Shown: piece after piece, positions 43,940 to 51,745 of the stretch
Position numbering within the stretch: the first letter of the stretch is position 1
Layout: every line of letters starts with the position of its first letter
Assembly (NCBI RefSeq): GCF_014653115.1
Contig: NZ_BNAD01000001.1
Coordinates: 806,001 to 870,000 of the forward strand
Source of the DNA: Nocardioides flavus (ex Wang et al. 2016)
GTDB taxonomy: Bacteria > Actinomycetota > Actinomycetes > Propionibacteriales > Nocardioidaceae
DNA: 64,000 nt
Direction of reading: 5' to 3'
Position numbers and translations under genes: made by a program
The notes under the pieces: model-generated
What the model saw: the letters and a program-made list of their open reading frames with translations, nothing else
Told to the model about the DNA's origin: nothing
Database searches by the model: none

Positions 43940-46009
43940 ATGGCGACCGAGACCCATTGCCCCTACTGCTCCCTGCAGTGCGGGATGCGCCTGACCGGAC
44001 GGCGTACGCCCGAGGTGAGCGCCTGGGAGGAGTTCCCCGTCAACCGGGGCGCGCTGTGCCGCAAGGGCTGGGCGGCCGCCGGGCTGTACGGCGGCCGCGA
44101 GCGCCTGACGTCGCCGCTGGTGCGCGACCGGGGGACCGGCGAGTGGTCGGCGGTGTCGTGGGACGACGCGCTCGACCGGTTCGTCGCCGGGATCCGGGCG
44201 GCGCAGGCGGCGAAGGGGCCGGACGGCGTCGCCGTCTTCGGTGGTGGTGGCCTGACCAACGAGAAGGCCTACGCCCTCGGCAAGCTCGCCCGGGTCGCGC
44301 TCGGCACCTCCCAGATCGACTACAACGGCCGCTGGTGCATGTCGTCGGCCGCCTCCGCCGGCATCCGCGCCTTCGGCGTCGACCGCGGGCTGCCGTTCCC
44401 CCTCGCCGACGTCGAGGAGGCCGACGTCCTCGTGCTCGTCGGCTCCAACCTCGCCGAGACGATGCCGCCCGCGGCGCGCCATCTCGACCGGCTCCGCGAG
44501 CGCGGCGGCCGGGTCGTGGTCATCGACCCCCGCCGTACGCCCACCGCGGAGCGGGCCGACCTGCACCTGCAGCCGGTGCCGGGAACCGACCTCCCGCTGG
44601 CGCTCGGCGTGCTGCACCTGCTGGTCGCCGCGGGCGCGGTCGACGAGGCGTACCTCGCCGAGCGGGTGACCGGGTGGGAGCCGGTGCGGGAGTCGGTCGC
44701 GGCCTGGTGGCCCGAGCGGGTCGAGCGCGTGACCGGGGTCGAGGCGACCGAGGTGCGCGCGCTGACGGACATGCTCGGCGCCTCACCGCGGGTCATGGTC
44801 CTCACCGCCCGGGGGGCCGAGCAGCACTCGACCGGCTCCGACACCGTGCTCGGTTGGATCAACGTGGCCCTGGCGCTCGGCATGGTCGGTCGCCGGGGCG
44901 CCGGCTACGGCTGCCTCACCGGGCAGGGCAACGGCCAGGGCGGCCGCGAGCACGGCCAGAAGGCCGACCAGCTGCCCGGCTACCGACGCATCGACGACCC
45001 CGCCGCACGCGCCCACGTGGCGGGGGTGTGGGGCGTCGACCCCGACTCGCTGCCGGGGCCCGGACGCTCGGCGTACGAGCTCCTCGACGCCCTCGGCACC
45101 CCGGACGGACCGTCGGCGCTGCTGGTCCTCGGTTCCAACATCGTCGTCAGCGCGCCGCGTGCCACGCACGTGACCTCGCGCCTGGAGGCGCTCGACCTGC
45201 TGGTGGTGTGCGACGTCGTGATGTCCGAGACCGCGGCCCTCGCCGACGTGGTGCTGCCGGTGACCCAGTGGGCGGAGGAGACCGGCACGATGACGAACCT
45301 CGAGGGGCGGGTGGTGCTGCGGCAGCGGGCGATCACGCCGCCGTCGGGTGTCCGGTCGGACCTCGAGGTGATCGCCGCGATCGCCGACCGGCTGGGATCG
45401 ACGGCGTCCTTCCCGACGGACCCGGAAGAGGTCTTCGTCGAGCTGGGCCGGGCCTCGGCGGGCGGGCCGGCGGACTACTCCGCGATCACCTACGACCGGA
45501 TCCGTGCCGAGCAGGGGGTCTTCTGGGGCGGCGAGCGGTTGTTCGCCGAGTCGTTCGCGCACCCCGACGGGCGGGCGCGCATGCTGGCCGTCGAGCACCG
45601 CGGCGCCGCGGAGCAGCCGTGCGCGGACTACCCGGTCCACCTCACGACCGGGCGGGTGCTCGCGCAGTACCAGTCCGGCGCCCAGACCCGCCGGGTGCGC
45701 TCGCTGCCCGACGAGGGTCCCTTCGTCGAGCTCCACCCTCAGCTGGCCGGCCGCCTCGGCGTGGCGACCGGCGAGCCCGTACGGGTCGCGACCCGCCGCG
45801 GCGAGATGACCGCACCGGCCAGGGTGGTGGCCACCATCCGGCCGGACACGGTGTTCGTGCCGTTCCACTGGGTCGGCGCCAACCGGCTGACCAACGACGC
45901 CCTCGACCCGGCCTCGCGGATGCCGGAGTTCAAGGTGTGTGCGGCTCGCCTCACGCCGGTCGAGGAGGTCGCGCAGCGACCGTCACGAGACCCGGTGACC
46001 CATGCCTGA
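43940..46009 (+). CDS. nasA: Assimilatory nitrate reductase catalytic subunit
   Basis: Molybdopterin-guanine-dinucleotide enzyme that reduces nitrate to nitrite in the cytoplasm. Cys7, Cys10, Cys14 and Cys40 (CPYCSLQC ... LCRKGW) bind the [4Fe-4S] cluster; Cys133 in GRWCMSSAAS is the probable Mo ligand. TGQGNGQGGREHGQKADQLPG (split here as TGQGNGQGGREHG and QKADQLPG) and the C-terminal MoCo domain with LTTGRVLAQYQSGAQTRR follow. No Tat signal, so it is cytoplasmic. 689 residues. The 3' end overlaps the electron-transfer gene by 8 bases. Confidence 0.95.
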   Translation: MATETHCPYCSLQCGMRLTGRRTPEVSAWEEFPVNRGALCRKGWAAAGLYGGRERLTSPLVRDRGTGEWSAVSWDDALDRFVAGIRAAQAAKGPDGVAVFGGGGLTNEKAYALGKLARVALGTSQIDYNGRWCMSSAASAGIRAFGVDRGLPFPLADVEEADVLVLVGSNLAETMPPAARHLDRLRERGGRVVVIDPRRTPTAERADLHLQPVPGTDLPLALGVLHLLVAAGAVDEAYLAERVTGWEPVRESVAAWWPERVERVTGVEATEVRALTDMLGASPRVMVLTARGAEQHSTGSDTVLGWINVALALGMVGRRGAGYGCLTGQGNGQGGREHGQKADQLPGYRRIDDPAARAHVAGVWGVDPDSLPGPGRSAYELLDALGTPDGPSALLVLGSNIVVSAPRATHVTSRLEALDLLVVCDVVMSETAALADVVLPVTQWAEETGTMTNLEGRVVLRQRAITPPSGVRSDLEVIAAIADRLGSTASFPTDPEEVFVELGRASAGGPADYSAITYDRIRAEQGVFWGGERLFAESFAHPDGRARMLAVEHRGAAEQPCADYPVHLTTGRVLAQYQSGAQTRRVRSLPDEGPFVELHPQLAGRLGVATGEPVRVATRRGEMTAPARVVATIRPDTVFVPFHWVGANRLTNDALDPASRMPEFKVCAARLTPVEEVAQRPSRDPVTHA

Positions 46010-47423
46010 GCGGGTCGTCGTCGTCGGCGGGGGCATGGCCGCCGTCCGCCTCGCCGAGCACCTCGGTGGGGACGATCGGTTCGCCGTGACCGTCCTCGCC
46101 GACGAGCCGCACGCGCCGTACAACCGGATCCTGCTGTCGGCGGTGCTGGAGGGCACCCACGCGCCGTCGGCGTTGACACTGCGCTCGCAGGCGTGGTTCG
46201 CCGACCACGGCATCGACCTGCGGCTCGGCGCCCGGGTGCTCGAGGTCGACCGCGACGCGCGCGAGGTCGTGCTCGTGGACGGGGAGCGCGTCGGCTTCGA
46301 CCGGCTGGTCCTGGCGACCGGGTCGATCCCCACGCTGCCGCCGATCCGTGGACTGGTCCGGCGTGACGGGACGCTGCACCCGAAGGTCCACGCCTTCCGC
46401 TCGCTCGCCGACTGCCGACGGCTGGACGAGGCGGCGTCGTTGCTGGTCGAGGAAGGGCGGAGCCCTGTCGCGAGACCCGCACGCGCGGTCGTCGTCGGCG
46501 GTGGCCTCCTCGGACTCCAGGTCGCCCGTGCGCTGTCGGTGCGCGGGCTGCGGACCGAGGTAGTGGAGGGCGCCGGCCACCTCCTCGCCAGCCAGGTCGG
46601 GCCGGGCGGGGGGTGGGTGCTCGAGCGGGACCTCCGCCGCCTCGGCACCGACGTCTACACCGGAGCCCGCGCCGTACGCCTCACCGACGAGGGCCTGCGG
46701 CTCGACAACGGCTACGTGCTGCCGACCGAGCTCGTCGTCCTCACCGCGGGTGGTCGCCCCTCGACCTCGCTGGCCCGGCGCGCCGGGCTGATGGTCCGCC
46801 GGGGCGTCGTGGTGGACTCCAGCCTGACGAGCGTGACCGACGACCGCGTGCACGCCATCGGCGACTGCGCCGAGCACCGTCGCCGCACGACCGGGTTCGT
46901 CCCGCCGGCGTGGGAGCAGGCGGAGGTGCTCGCCCGGGTGCTGCGCGGCGACGCCACGGCGTACGACGGGCGCCGCAGCGTCGCCCGGCTGCGGGCCACC
47001 GGGCTCGAGGTGGCCGTGCTCGGCGACCCCGAGCACGCCGAGGGCGAGGTCGTGGAGATGTCCAACCCGATCGCCGGCTCGCACCGCCGGCTCGTGGTCC
47101 ACGGCGGCCGGATCGTCGCGGCGGCGCTCGTCGGCGACCTCTCGCGCGTCGGGCTGATCACGCAGCTCTACGACCGCGGCACGGTGCTCGGTCCCGACGA
47201 ACCCGGGCAGCTGCTGCTGCCGGAGGCCGCCGACGCGCCGGCGCCGCTGCCCGACGGGGCCGAGGTCTGTGCCTGCGCGGGCGTCACCGCCGGCGAGGTC
47301 AGGGCCTGTGCGACGGTGGCCGAGTGCGCCGACCGGACCAGGGCGACGACCGGCTGCGGCGGGTGTGCCGACGTCGTGCGCCGCCTGGTCGGGAGCAGCC
47401 CGGCGCCCGTCGCCGTCGGCTGA
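46002..47423 (+). CDS. nasC: FAD/[2Fe-2S] reductase subunit for nitrate reductase (NasC/NirB-N-terminal type)
   Basis: 473 residues. FAD motif VVVVGGGMAAVRLAEHL at the N-terminus, NAD(P)H motif VVVGGGLLGLQVARAL near residue 165, and the second FAD segment VHAIGDCAEH. A C-terminal BFD-like [2Fe-2S] domain has Cys423, Cys425, Cys452 and Cys455 (CAC ... CGGC). This is the front half of a NirB-like protein and should pass electrons from NAD(P)H to NasA. It overlaps nasA by 8 bases, so the pair is translationally coupled. The symbol nasC follows the actinobacterial/Klebsiella usage for the electron-transfer subunit. Confidence 0.87.
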   Translation: MPERVVVVGGGMAAVRLAEHLGGDDRFAVTVLADEPHAPYNRILLSAVLEGTHAPSALTLRSQAWFADHGIDLRLGARVLEVDRDAREVVLVDGERVGFDRLVLATGSIPTLPPIRGLVRRDGTLHPKVHAFRSLADCRRLDEAASLLVEEGRSPVARPARAVVVGGGLLGLQVARALSVRGLRTEVVEGAGHLLASQVGPGGGWVLERDLRRLGTDVYTGARAVRLTDEGLRLDNGYVLPTELVVLTAGGRPSTSLARRAGLMVRRGVVVDSSLTSVTDDRVHAIGDCAEHRRRTTGFVPPAWEQAEVLARVLRGDATAYDGRRSVARLRATGLEVAVLGDPEHAEGEVVEMSNPIAGSHRRLVVHGGRIVAAALVGDLSRVGLITQLYDRGTVLGPDEPGQLLLPEAADAPAPLPDGAEVCACAGVTAGEVRACATVAECADRTRATTGCGGCADVVRRLVGSSPAPVAVG

Positions 47424-47456
47424 CAACTTCCGGCGGTCCTCTCTCGTCCCACCCCT

Positions 47457-47777
47457 GTGCTCGTCAAGATCGCGCTCGGCCTCGCCGCGCTCGTCCTCGG
47501 TTTCGTCGCGGGCGCGCAGGCGCAGCAGGTGGTGGCCGCGTCCGGCGAGCCCGAGCCGGTGGCGCGCGCCATCGACCCTCGCGCCCACCCCGAGGGCGGG
47601 CTGGGTGAGGACTGTCCGCCGCACCCGCGGCGTGCTCTCGTCGCGGCCCGCGGCACCGACGGCAGGTGCGGCTTCGTCCGGGTGTCCGACCTGCGGGCCC
47701 ACGCCGAGGGTGCCGAGGTCGCGCTCCACGCCCGCGACGGAGTGACGGTGATCGGGACGTTTCGCATCCGGTCGTGA
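47457..47777 (+). CDS. Small exported or membrane-anchored protein, unknown function
   Basis: 106 residues. The N-terminal hydrophobic segment KIALGLAALVLGFVAGAQAQ looks like a signal peptide with an AQA cleavage site. The mature part has two cysteines (EDCPPHPRR and GRCGFVRV) that might form a disulfide. It starts at a GTG 33 bases after the NasC gene, with no clear ribosome site. No family recognised. Coding is supported by the signal-like N-terminus and codon bias, but confidence is moderate. Confidence 0.5.
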   Translation: MLVKIALGLAALVLGFVAGAQAQQVVAASGEPEPVARAIDPRAHPEGGLGEDCPPHPRRALVAARGTDGRCGFVRVSDLRAHAEGAEVALHARDGVTVIGTFRIRS

Positions 47778-47815
47778 CCTCAGGTGCACCCGAGCCGGTC
47801 CGCGGCTGCACTGTG

Positions 47816-47884
47816 AAGGCAGTTCGCCGGCCTCGGCTCCGCTCGTACGCTCGCCAGGTCCGCCGGCAGCGCGAACTGCCTTCG
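47816..47884. repeat. Dispersed inverted repeat, copy A
   Basis: Arms GAAGGCAGTTCGC (47816-47828) and GCGAACTGCCTTC (47872-47884) are perfect complements around 43 bases. The same arms occur in copy B (57397-57471). It lies between two convergent genes. Confidence 0.9.
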
Positions 47885-47971
47885 TGGTGCGCGCCGGACG
47901 CCGAGCCGATCAGCCCGCTCGGCGACCGCGGCCGCCAGTCGTCCACCCAGCCCCCGGCCCGCGGTGGTCGC

Positions 47972-48469
47972 TCACGAGGCAGATCCTCGCCGACCGGCGC
48001 CGCGGCGGGTCGGGTGCGGCCGCCGGAGCGAGTCCGGGAGCAACCGGGCTCCCGCACCGTCCTCGCCGTGGACGTCGCCCGGGTTGGAGAAGGCGCACGA
48101 GCGCAGGCTCAGGCAGCCGCAGCCGATGCAGCCGTCGAGACCGCCCTTGAGCCGCTGCAGGGCGGCGATCTGCTCGTCCAGCCGACGGCCCCAGTGCCGC
48201 GAGATGCGCTGCCAGTCGGCCTTGGTCGGCGTGCGGTTGCCGGGCAGCCGGCCGAGCTCGTCGCGGATCTCCTCGATGGTGAGCCCCACGTTGGAGGCGG
48301 CCCGGATGAAGGCGAGGCGGCGCAGCACGCTGCGCTCGAAGCGCCGCTGTCCACCGCCGGACCGGTGCGCCTCGATGAGACCCTCGGCCTCGTAGTAGCG
48401 GATCGCGGAGGCGGCGAAGCCGCTGCGCTGAGTGATCTCGCACATCGGCAGCAGGTCCCGCGCATCCAT
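47972..48469 (-). CDS. soxR: Redox-sensitive MerR-type regulator SoxR
   Basis: 165 residues. A MerR helix-turn-helix (ITQRSGFAASAIRYYEAEGL, residues 12-31), a dimerisation helix, then the SoxR cluster-binding motif Cys114, Cys117, Cys119 and Cys125 (CIGCGCLSLRSC) for a [2Fe-2S] centre that senses redox-active compounds. The tail after residue 130 is low-complexity. ATG 48469 follows GGGGGAGG. Divergent from the short QueA-like gene, with a dyad (48483-48513) between them. In actinobacteria SoxR mostly controls a few oxidoreductases and pumps. Confidence 0.93.
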   Translation of the reverse strand: MDARDLLPMCEITQRSGFAASAIRYYEAEGLIEAHRSGGGQRRFERSVLRRLAFIRAASNVGLTIEEIRDELGRLPGNRTPTKADWQRISRHWGRRLDEQIAALQRLKGGLDGCIGCGCLSLRSCAFSNPGDVHGEDGAGARLLPDSLRRPHPTRRGAGRRGSAS

Positions 48470-48482
48470 CCTGGCCTCCCCC

Positions 48483-48513
48483 TTGAACTCAAGTTCACTT
48501 CAACTTGAACGAT
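48483..48513 (+). promoter_or_regulatory. SoxR-type promoter of the short QueA-like gene
   Basis: TTGAAC (48483-48488), a 19-base spacer, then AACGAT (48508-48513), 6 bases before ATG 48520. The spacer holds the dyad CAAGT-TC-ACTT, as in SoxR boxes. Adjacent to soxR itself. Confidence 0.6.
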
Positions 48514-48519
48514 GATGTC

Positions 48520-48843
48520 ATGACTCACGAGACGACGGAACGGGTGGACGGCGGCCGCGTGGTCGCCGTCGGGACGACCGCCACCCGTGCCGTCGAGTCG
48601 GCGGTGCTCGGTCGCCACGTGGTGGCCAGCCGGGGCTGGACCTCGCGCGTCGTCTCCCCCGCGCAGCCGCCGCGCGTGGTGGACGGCCTGATCACCGGGT
48701 GGCACGACCCGATGGCCTCCCACCTCCTCCTCGTCGAGGCGGTCGCCGGCACCCGCCTCACGCAGGCGGCGTACGCCGCGGCCGTGGCCGAGGACTACCT
48801 CTGGCACGAGTTCGGGGACTCGGCGCTGCTCCTGCGGCGGTGA
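48520..48843 (+). CDS. Short protein equal to the C-terminal domain of QueA
   Basis: 107 residues. GGRVVAVGTTATRAVESAV, QPPRVVDGLITGWHDP, ASHLLLVEAVAGTRL and DYLWHEFGDSALLL match the last third of S-adenosylmethionine:tRNA ribosyltransferase-isomerase (QueA, about 350 residues). The N-terminal two thirds are absent, and the sequence to the left belongs to soxR on the other strand. It either is a remnant left by deletion or a small stand-alone domain. A proper promoter with a 19-base spacer and near-leaderless ATG argue that it is expressed. Without the N-terminal part it should not perform the QueA reaction. Confidence 0.7.
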   Translation: MTHETTERVDGGRVVAVGTTATRAVESAVLGRHVVASRGWTSRVVSPAQPPRVVDGLITGWHDPMASHLLLVEAVAGTRLTQAAYAAAVAEDYLWHEFGDSALLLRR

Positions 48844-48932
48844 GGGGGCGGGCCGGCAGCAAGGGGTGGTCATCGAGACCCACCCCGCGAGGGTGAGGAC
48901 GGCCGGCAGCGCCGCGGTGAAGTCTCAGCGGC

Positions 48933-49607
48933 GTGACCGAGCCGAGCCGCGGTACCACAGCACGCACCCTGGCCCTCGCCTGGGGTGTCGTCGTCGGCTC
49001 CGCGCTGTCCCTGGGCTGGCTGATCACCGGACCGTTGGCGCCCGTGGTCGAGCCGCCCGACGACCGGTTCGTGCGATGGCTCGCCTCCCACCGCACCCCG
49101 GCCCTCGACACCGCAGCCGCCGTGGGCAGCCACGTCGCGGACACGATCGTCGGCATGGGCCTGGCGCTCGTGGTGGCGCTCGTCGCCGCCGTGGTGGGGC
49201 GGTCGTGGCGCCCGGTCGTCTACTTCACCGTGCTGGTCGCGGGCTACCTCGCGCTCTACCTGCTCGTCACGCACCTCGTCCCGCGTGACCGTCCGCCGGT
49301 GGAGATCCTCGATCCCGGCCTGGTCCCCGACCACAGCTATCCCTCGGGCCACATGGCGACGGCGATACTGGTCTACGGCGGCACCGCGCTCTGGTGGGGC
49401 AGGGTGCGGCCGGCGTGGCGGCAGTGGACCTGGCCCCTCTTCCTGGTGCCCGTCGTCGTCGCCCCCTCGCGGCTCTACCAAGGTGCGCACCACCTCACCG
49501 ACGTCCTCGCCAGCCTGGTCTTCGCGACCGTGTGGCTGGTGGTCGTCGCACGGGTCCTGCTCCCGCACACGCCGAGCCGGTGCGGGGAGGGGCGTGCCGT
49601 GCCCTAG
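48933..49607 (+). CDS. PAP2-family membrane phosphatase
   Basis: 224 residues with about six membrane helices. The lipid-phosphatase tripartite motif is complete: HLVPRDRPP, SYPSGHMAT and SRLYQGAHHLTDV, the last with catalytic His and Asp. The active site faces outward. Likely substrates are undecaprenyl pyrophosphate or phosphatidic acid. GTG 48933 (VTEPSRGTT) is used. It sits 9 bases before ktrB in the same direction, though a separate -10 for ktrB lies in between. Confidence 0.9.
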   Translation: MTEPSRGTTARTLALAWGVVVGSALSLGWLITGPLAPVVEPPDDRFVRWLASHRTPALDTAAAVGSHVADTIVGMGLALVVALVAAVVGRSWRPVVYFTVLVAGYLALYLLVTHLVPRDRPPVEILDPGLVPDHSYPSGHMATAILVYGGTALWWGRVRPAWRQWTWPLFLVPVVVAPSRLYQGAHHLTDVLASLVFATVWLVVVARVLLPHTPSRCGEGRAVP

Positions 49608-49610
49608 CCT
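49605..49610 (+). promoter_or_regulatory. -10-like TAGCCT six bases before ktrB
   Basis: TAGCCT-N6-GTG 49617, overlapping the end of the PAP2 gene. Fits the leaderless pattern in this window. Confidence 0.35.
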
Positions 49611-49616
49611 CGGAGC

Positions 49617-50984
49617 GTGACGGCATCGCTCGTACGGGTTCTGCGCCGCGACGGCGGGCCGTTCTTCCGGCACCCCGCGCAGGTCGTCGTGGTCGCCTTC
49701 GCACTCGCCGTCCTCGTCGGCACGGCCTTGCTGATGCTGCCCGCGGCGCGGACCGAGCAGGTGGCGGCGCCGTTCGTCGTCGCGCTGTTCACCTCGACGA
49801 GCGCGGTGTGCGTCACCGGACTGGTGGTCGTCGACACGCCCTCCTACTGGTCGACCTTCGGCGAGGTGGTCATCCTCGCCCTGATCCAGGTGGGCGGCTT
49901 CGGGATCATGACGCTGGCCTCCCTCCTCGGCCTGCTGGTCTTCCGCAGGCTGGGCCTGCGATCTCGCCTGACCGCGGCCGCGGAGACCAAGGCGACCGGC
50001 CTGGGCGACGTCCGGACCGTGGTGAAGGGGGTCGTCGCGATCAGCCTGCTCTTCGAGGCTGTGACCGCGGTGCTGCTGACGCTGCGGTTCGTCTGGGGCT
50101 ACGACGAGGAGTGGGGACGTGCGACGTACCTCGGCGTCTTCCACGCCGTCTCCGCCTTCAACAACGCCGGGTTCGCGCTCTACAGCGACAGTCTGATGGG
50201 CTTCGTGTCCGACCCGTGGATCTGTCTGCCGATCGCCTTCGCCGTGGTCGCGGGCGGGCTGGGCTTCCCGGTGTGGCTCGAGCTCTACCGGCGCTTCCAC
50301 CCGACGTGGGCCTGGAGCATGCACACGCGGATGACGCTCACCGCGACCGCGACCCTGCTGGTCCTCGGCACCGTCTTCGTGACCGCGAGCGAGTGGAGCA
50401 ACCCCGCGACGCTCGGGGCGCTCAGCGCGCCCGACCGTCTGCTGGCGGGCTTCTTCCAGGCCGTGATGCCACGGACGGCGGGCTTCAACAGCCTCGACTA
50501 CGGCCAGATGAACGACGGCACGCTGCTGGGGACCATGATCCTGATGTTCATCGGCGGTGGTTCGGCAGGCACGGCCGGCGGCATCAAGGTCACGACGTTC
50601 GTCCTGCTGTTCTTCGCGATCCTCGCCGAGGTGCGGGGCGAGTCCGACGTCCGGGCCTTCGGGCGCCGCGTCGACCCGCGCGCCATCCGGCAGGCGCTGA
50701 CGGTGGCGCTGCTCGCCGTGGGCGCCGTCGTCGCCTCGACCCTCCTCGTCCTCCAGCTCGCCGCCGTGTCGACCGAGGACGCGCTGTTCGAGGTGGTCTC
50801 CGCGTTCGCCACGGTCGGGCTCTCCACGGGCATCACCGCCGACCTCCCGACGAGCGTCCACCTGGTGCTGGTGCTGCTGATGTTCACCGGCCGGCTGGGA
50901 CCCATCACACTGGTCTCGGCGCTCGCGATGCGGGACCGCACGCACCTGCACCGACTCCCGGAAGGACGGCCCATCATTGGCTAG
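49617..50984 (+). CDS. ktrB: Potassium-uptake membrane subunit KtrB/TrkH
   Basis: 455 residues with four pseudo-repeats of the M1-P-M2 potassium-channel fold. The four filter regions are SAVCVTGLVVVD, SAFNNAGFALYS, PRTAGFNSLDYG and ATVGLSTGITAD. GGGSAGTAGGIKVTTF is the gating-loop region typical of KtrB/TrkH. It forms the ion pore and is regulated by KtrA, whose TTG start overlaps the end of this gene by 8 bases. Confidence 0.94.
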   Translation: MTASLVRVLRRDGGPFFRHPAQVVVVAFALAVLVGTALLMLPAARTEQVAAPFVVALFTSTSAVCVTGLVVVDTPSYWSTFGEVVILALIQVGGFGIMTLASLLGLLVFRRLGLRSRLTAAAETKATGLGDVRTVVKGVVAISLLFEAVTAVLLTLRFVWGYDEEWGRATYLGVFHAVSAFNNAGFALYSDSLMGFVSDPWICLPIAFAVVAGGLGFPVWLELYRRFHPTWAWSMHTRMTLTATATLLVLGTVFVTASEWSNPATLGALSAPDRLLAGFFQAVMPRTAGFNSLDYGQMNDGTLLGTMILMFIGGGSAGTAGGIKVTTFVLLFFAILAEVRGESDVRAFGRRVDPRAIRQALTVALLAVGAVVASTLLVLQLAAVSTEDALFEVVSAFATVGLSTGITADLPTSVHLVLVLLMFTGRLGPITLVSALAMRDRTHLHRLPEGRPIIG

Positions 50985-51687
50985 GAACGACACCCGGAGC
51001 GTGGCCGTCGTCGGGCTCGGCCGGTTCGGCCGCTCGCTGGCGCTCGAGCTCACCAAGGAGGGCGTCGAGGTCCTCGGCGTCGACTCCGACCCCCGCGTCG
51101 TACGATCGCTCGCCGGCCGACTGACCCACGTCGTCGAGGCCGACTCCACCGACCTCGAGGCGATGCGCGAGCTGGGGGTCGCGGAGCTGGACCGGGCCGT
51201 CATCGGCGTCGGCACCAACCTCGAGGCGAGCATCCTCTCGGCCTCGGTCGTCCTCGAGCTGGGCGTGGGTGACGTGTGGGCCAAGGCGATCAGCCAGTCG
51301 CACGCGCGGATCCTGAACCAGATCGGTGTCCACCACGTGGTGCGGCCCGAGCACGACATGGGCAAGCGGGTGGCGCACCTGGTCACCGGCCGGATGCTCG
51401 ACTACATCGAGTTCGACGACGGCTACGCCTTCGCCAAGACCCGACCGCCACGCGCCCTGATCGGTCGCAGCCTCGGCGGCTACGGCGTGCGCCAGGAGTA
51501 CGGCATCACGGTGGTCGGGGTGAAGCCCTACGGCGAGGACTTCACCTACGCCACGGCGACCACGGTGCTGCGCGAGGGGGCCGAGATCATCGTCTCGGGG
51601 CCCAAGGAGGCGGTCGAGCGCTTCAGCGCCCTCGGTCACGACGTCGGACCGCGCACCGAGCGACGGAGCCCCGGCCGACCCTGGTGA
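50977..51687 (+). CDS. ktrA: Potassium-uptake regulatory subunit KtrA/TrkA
   Basis: Cytoplasmic ring protein that gates KtrB in response to ATP/ADP or NAD(H). RCK N-domain: VAVVGLGRFGRSLALEL (nucleotide-binding GxGxxG at residues 9-25), VEADSTDLEAMRELGV and AKAISQSHARIL; the RCK C-domain follows from residue 140. 236 residues. The start is a TTG at 50977, with GGAAGGA ten bases upstream. Directly coupled to ktrB by an 8-base overlap. Confidence 0.93.
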   Translation: MARNDTRSVAVVGLGRFGRSLALELTKEGVEVLGVDSDPRVVRSLAGRLTHVVEADSTDLEAMRELGVAELDRAVIGVGTNLEASILSASVVLELGVGDVWAKAISQSHARILNQIGVHHVVRPEHDMGKRVAHLVTGRMLDYIEFDDGYAFAKTRPPRALIGRSLGGYGVRQEYGITVVGVKPYGEDFTYATATTVLREGAEIIVSGPKEAVERFSALGHDVGPRTERRSPGRPW

Positions 51688-51745
51688 CGTAGCCCAGCGG
51701 AGGGCTGCTCGTTGGAACGGGAGACCCCGTCGCAGGAGAGCCGCC

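Noticed and set aside
48870-51386. Minus-strand open frame of over 800 residues opposite PAP2, ktrB and ktrA
   Set aside because: Composition is Arg/His/Gln-rich with no domain, while the plus strand holds three clear genes with complete motifs.
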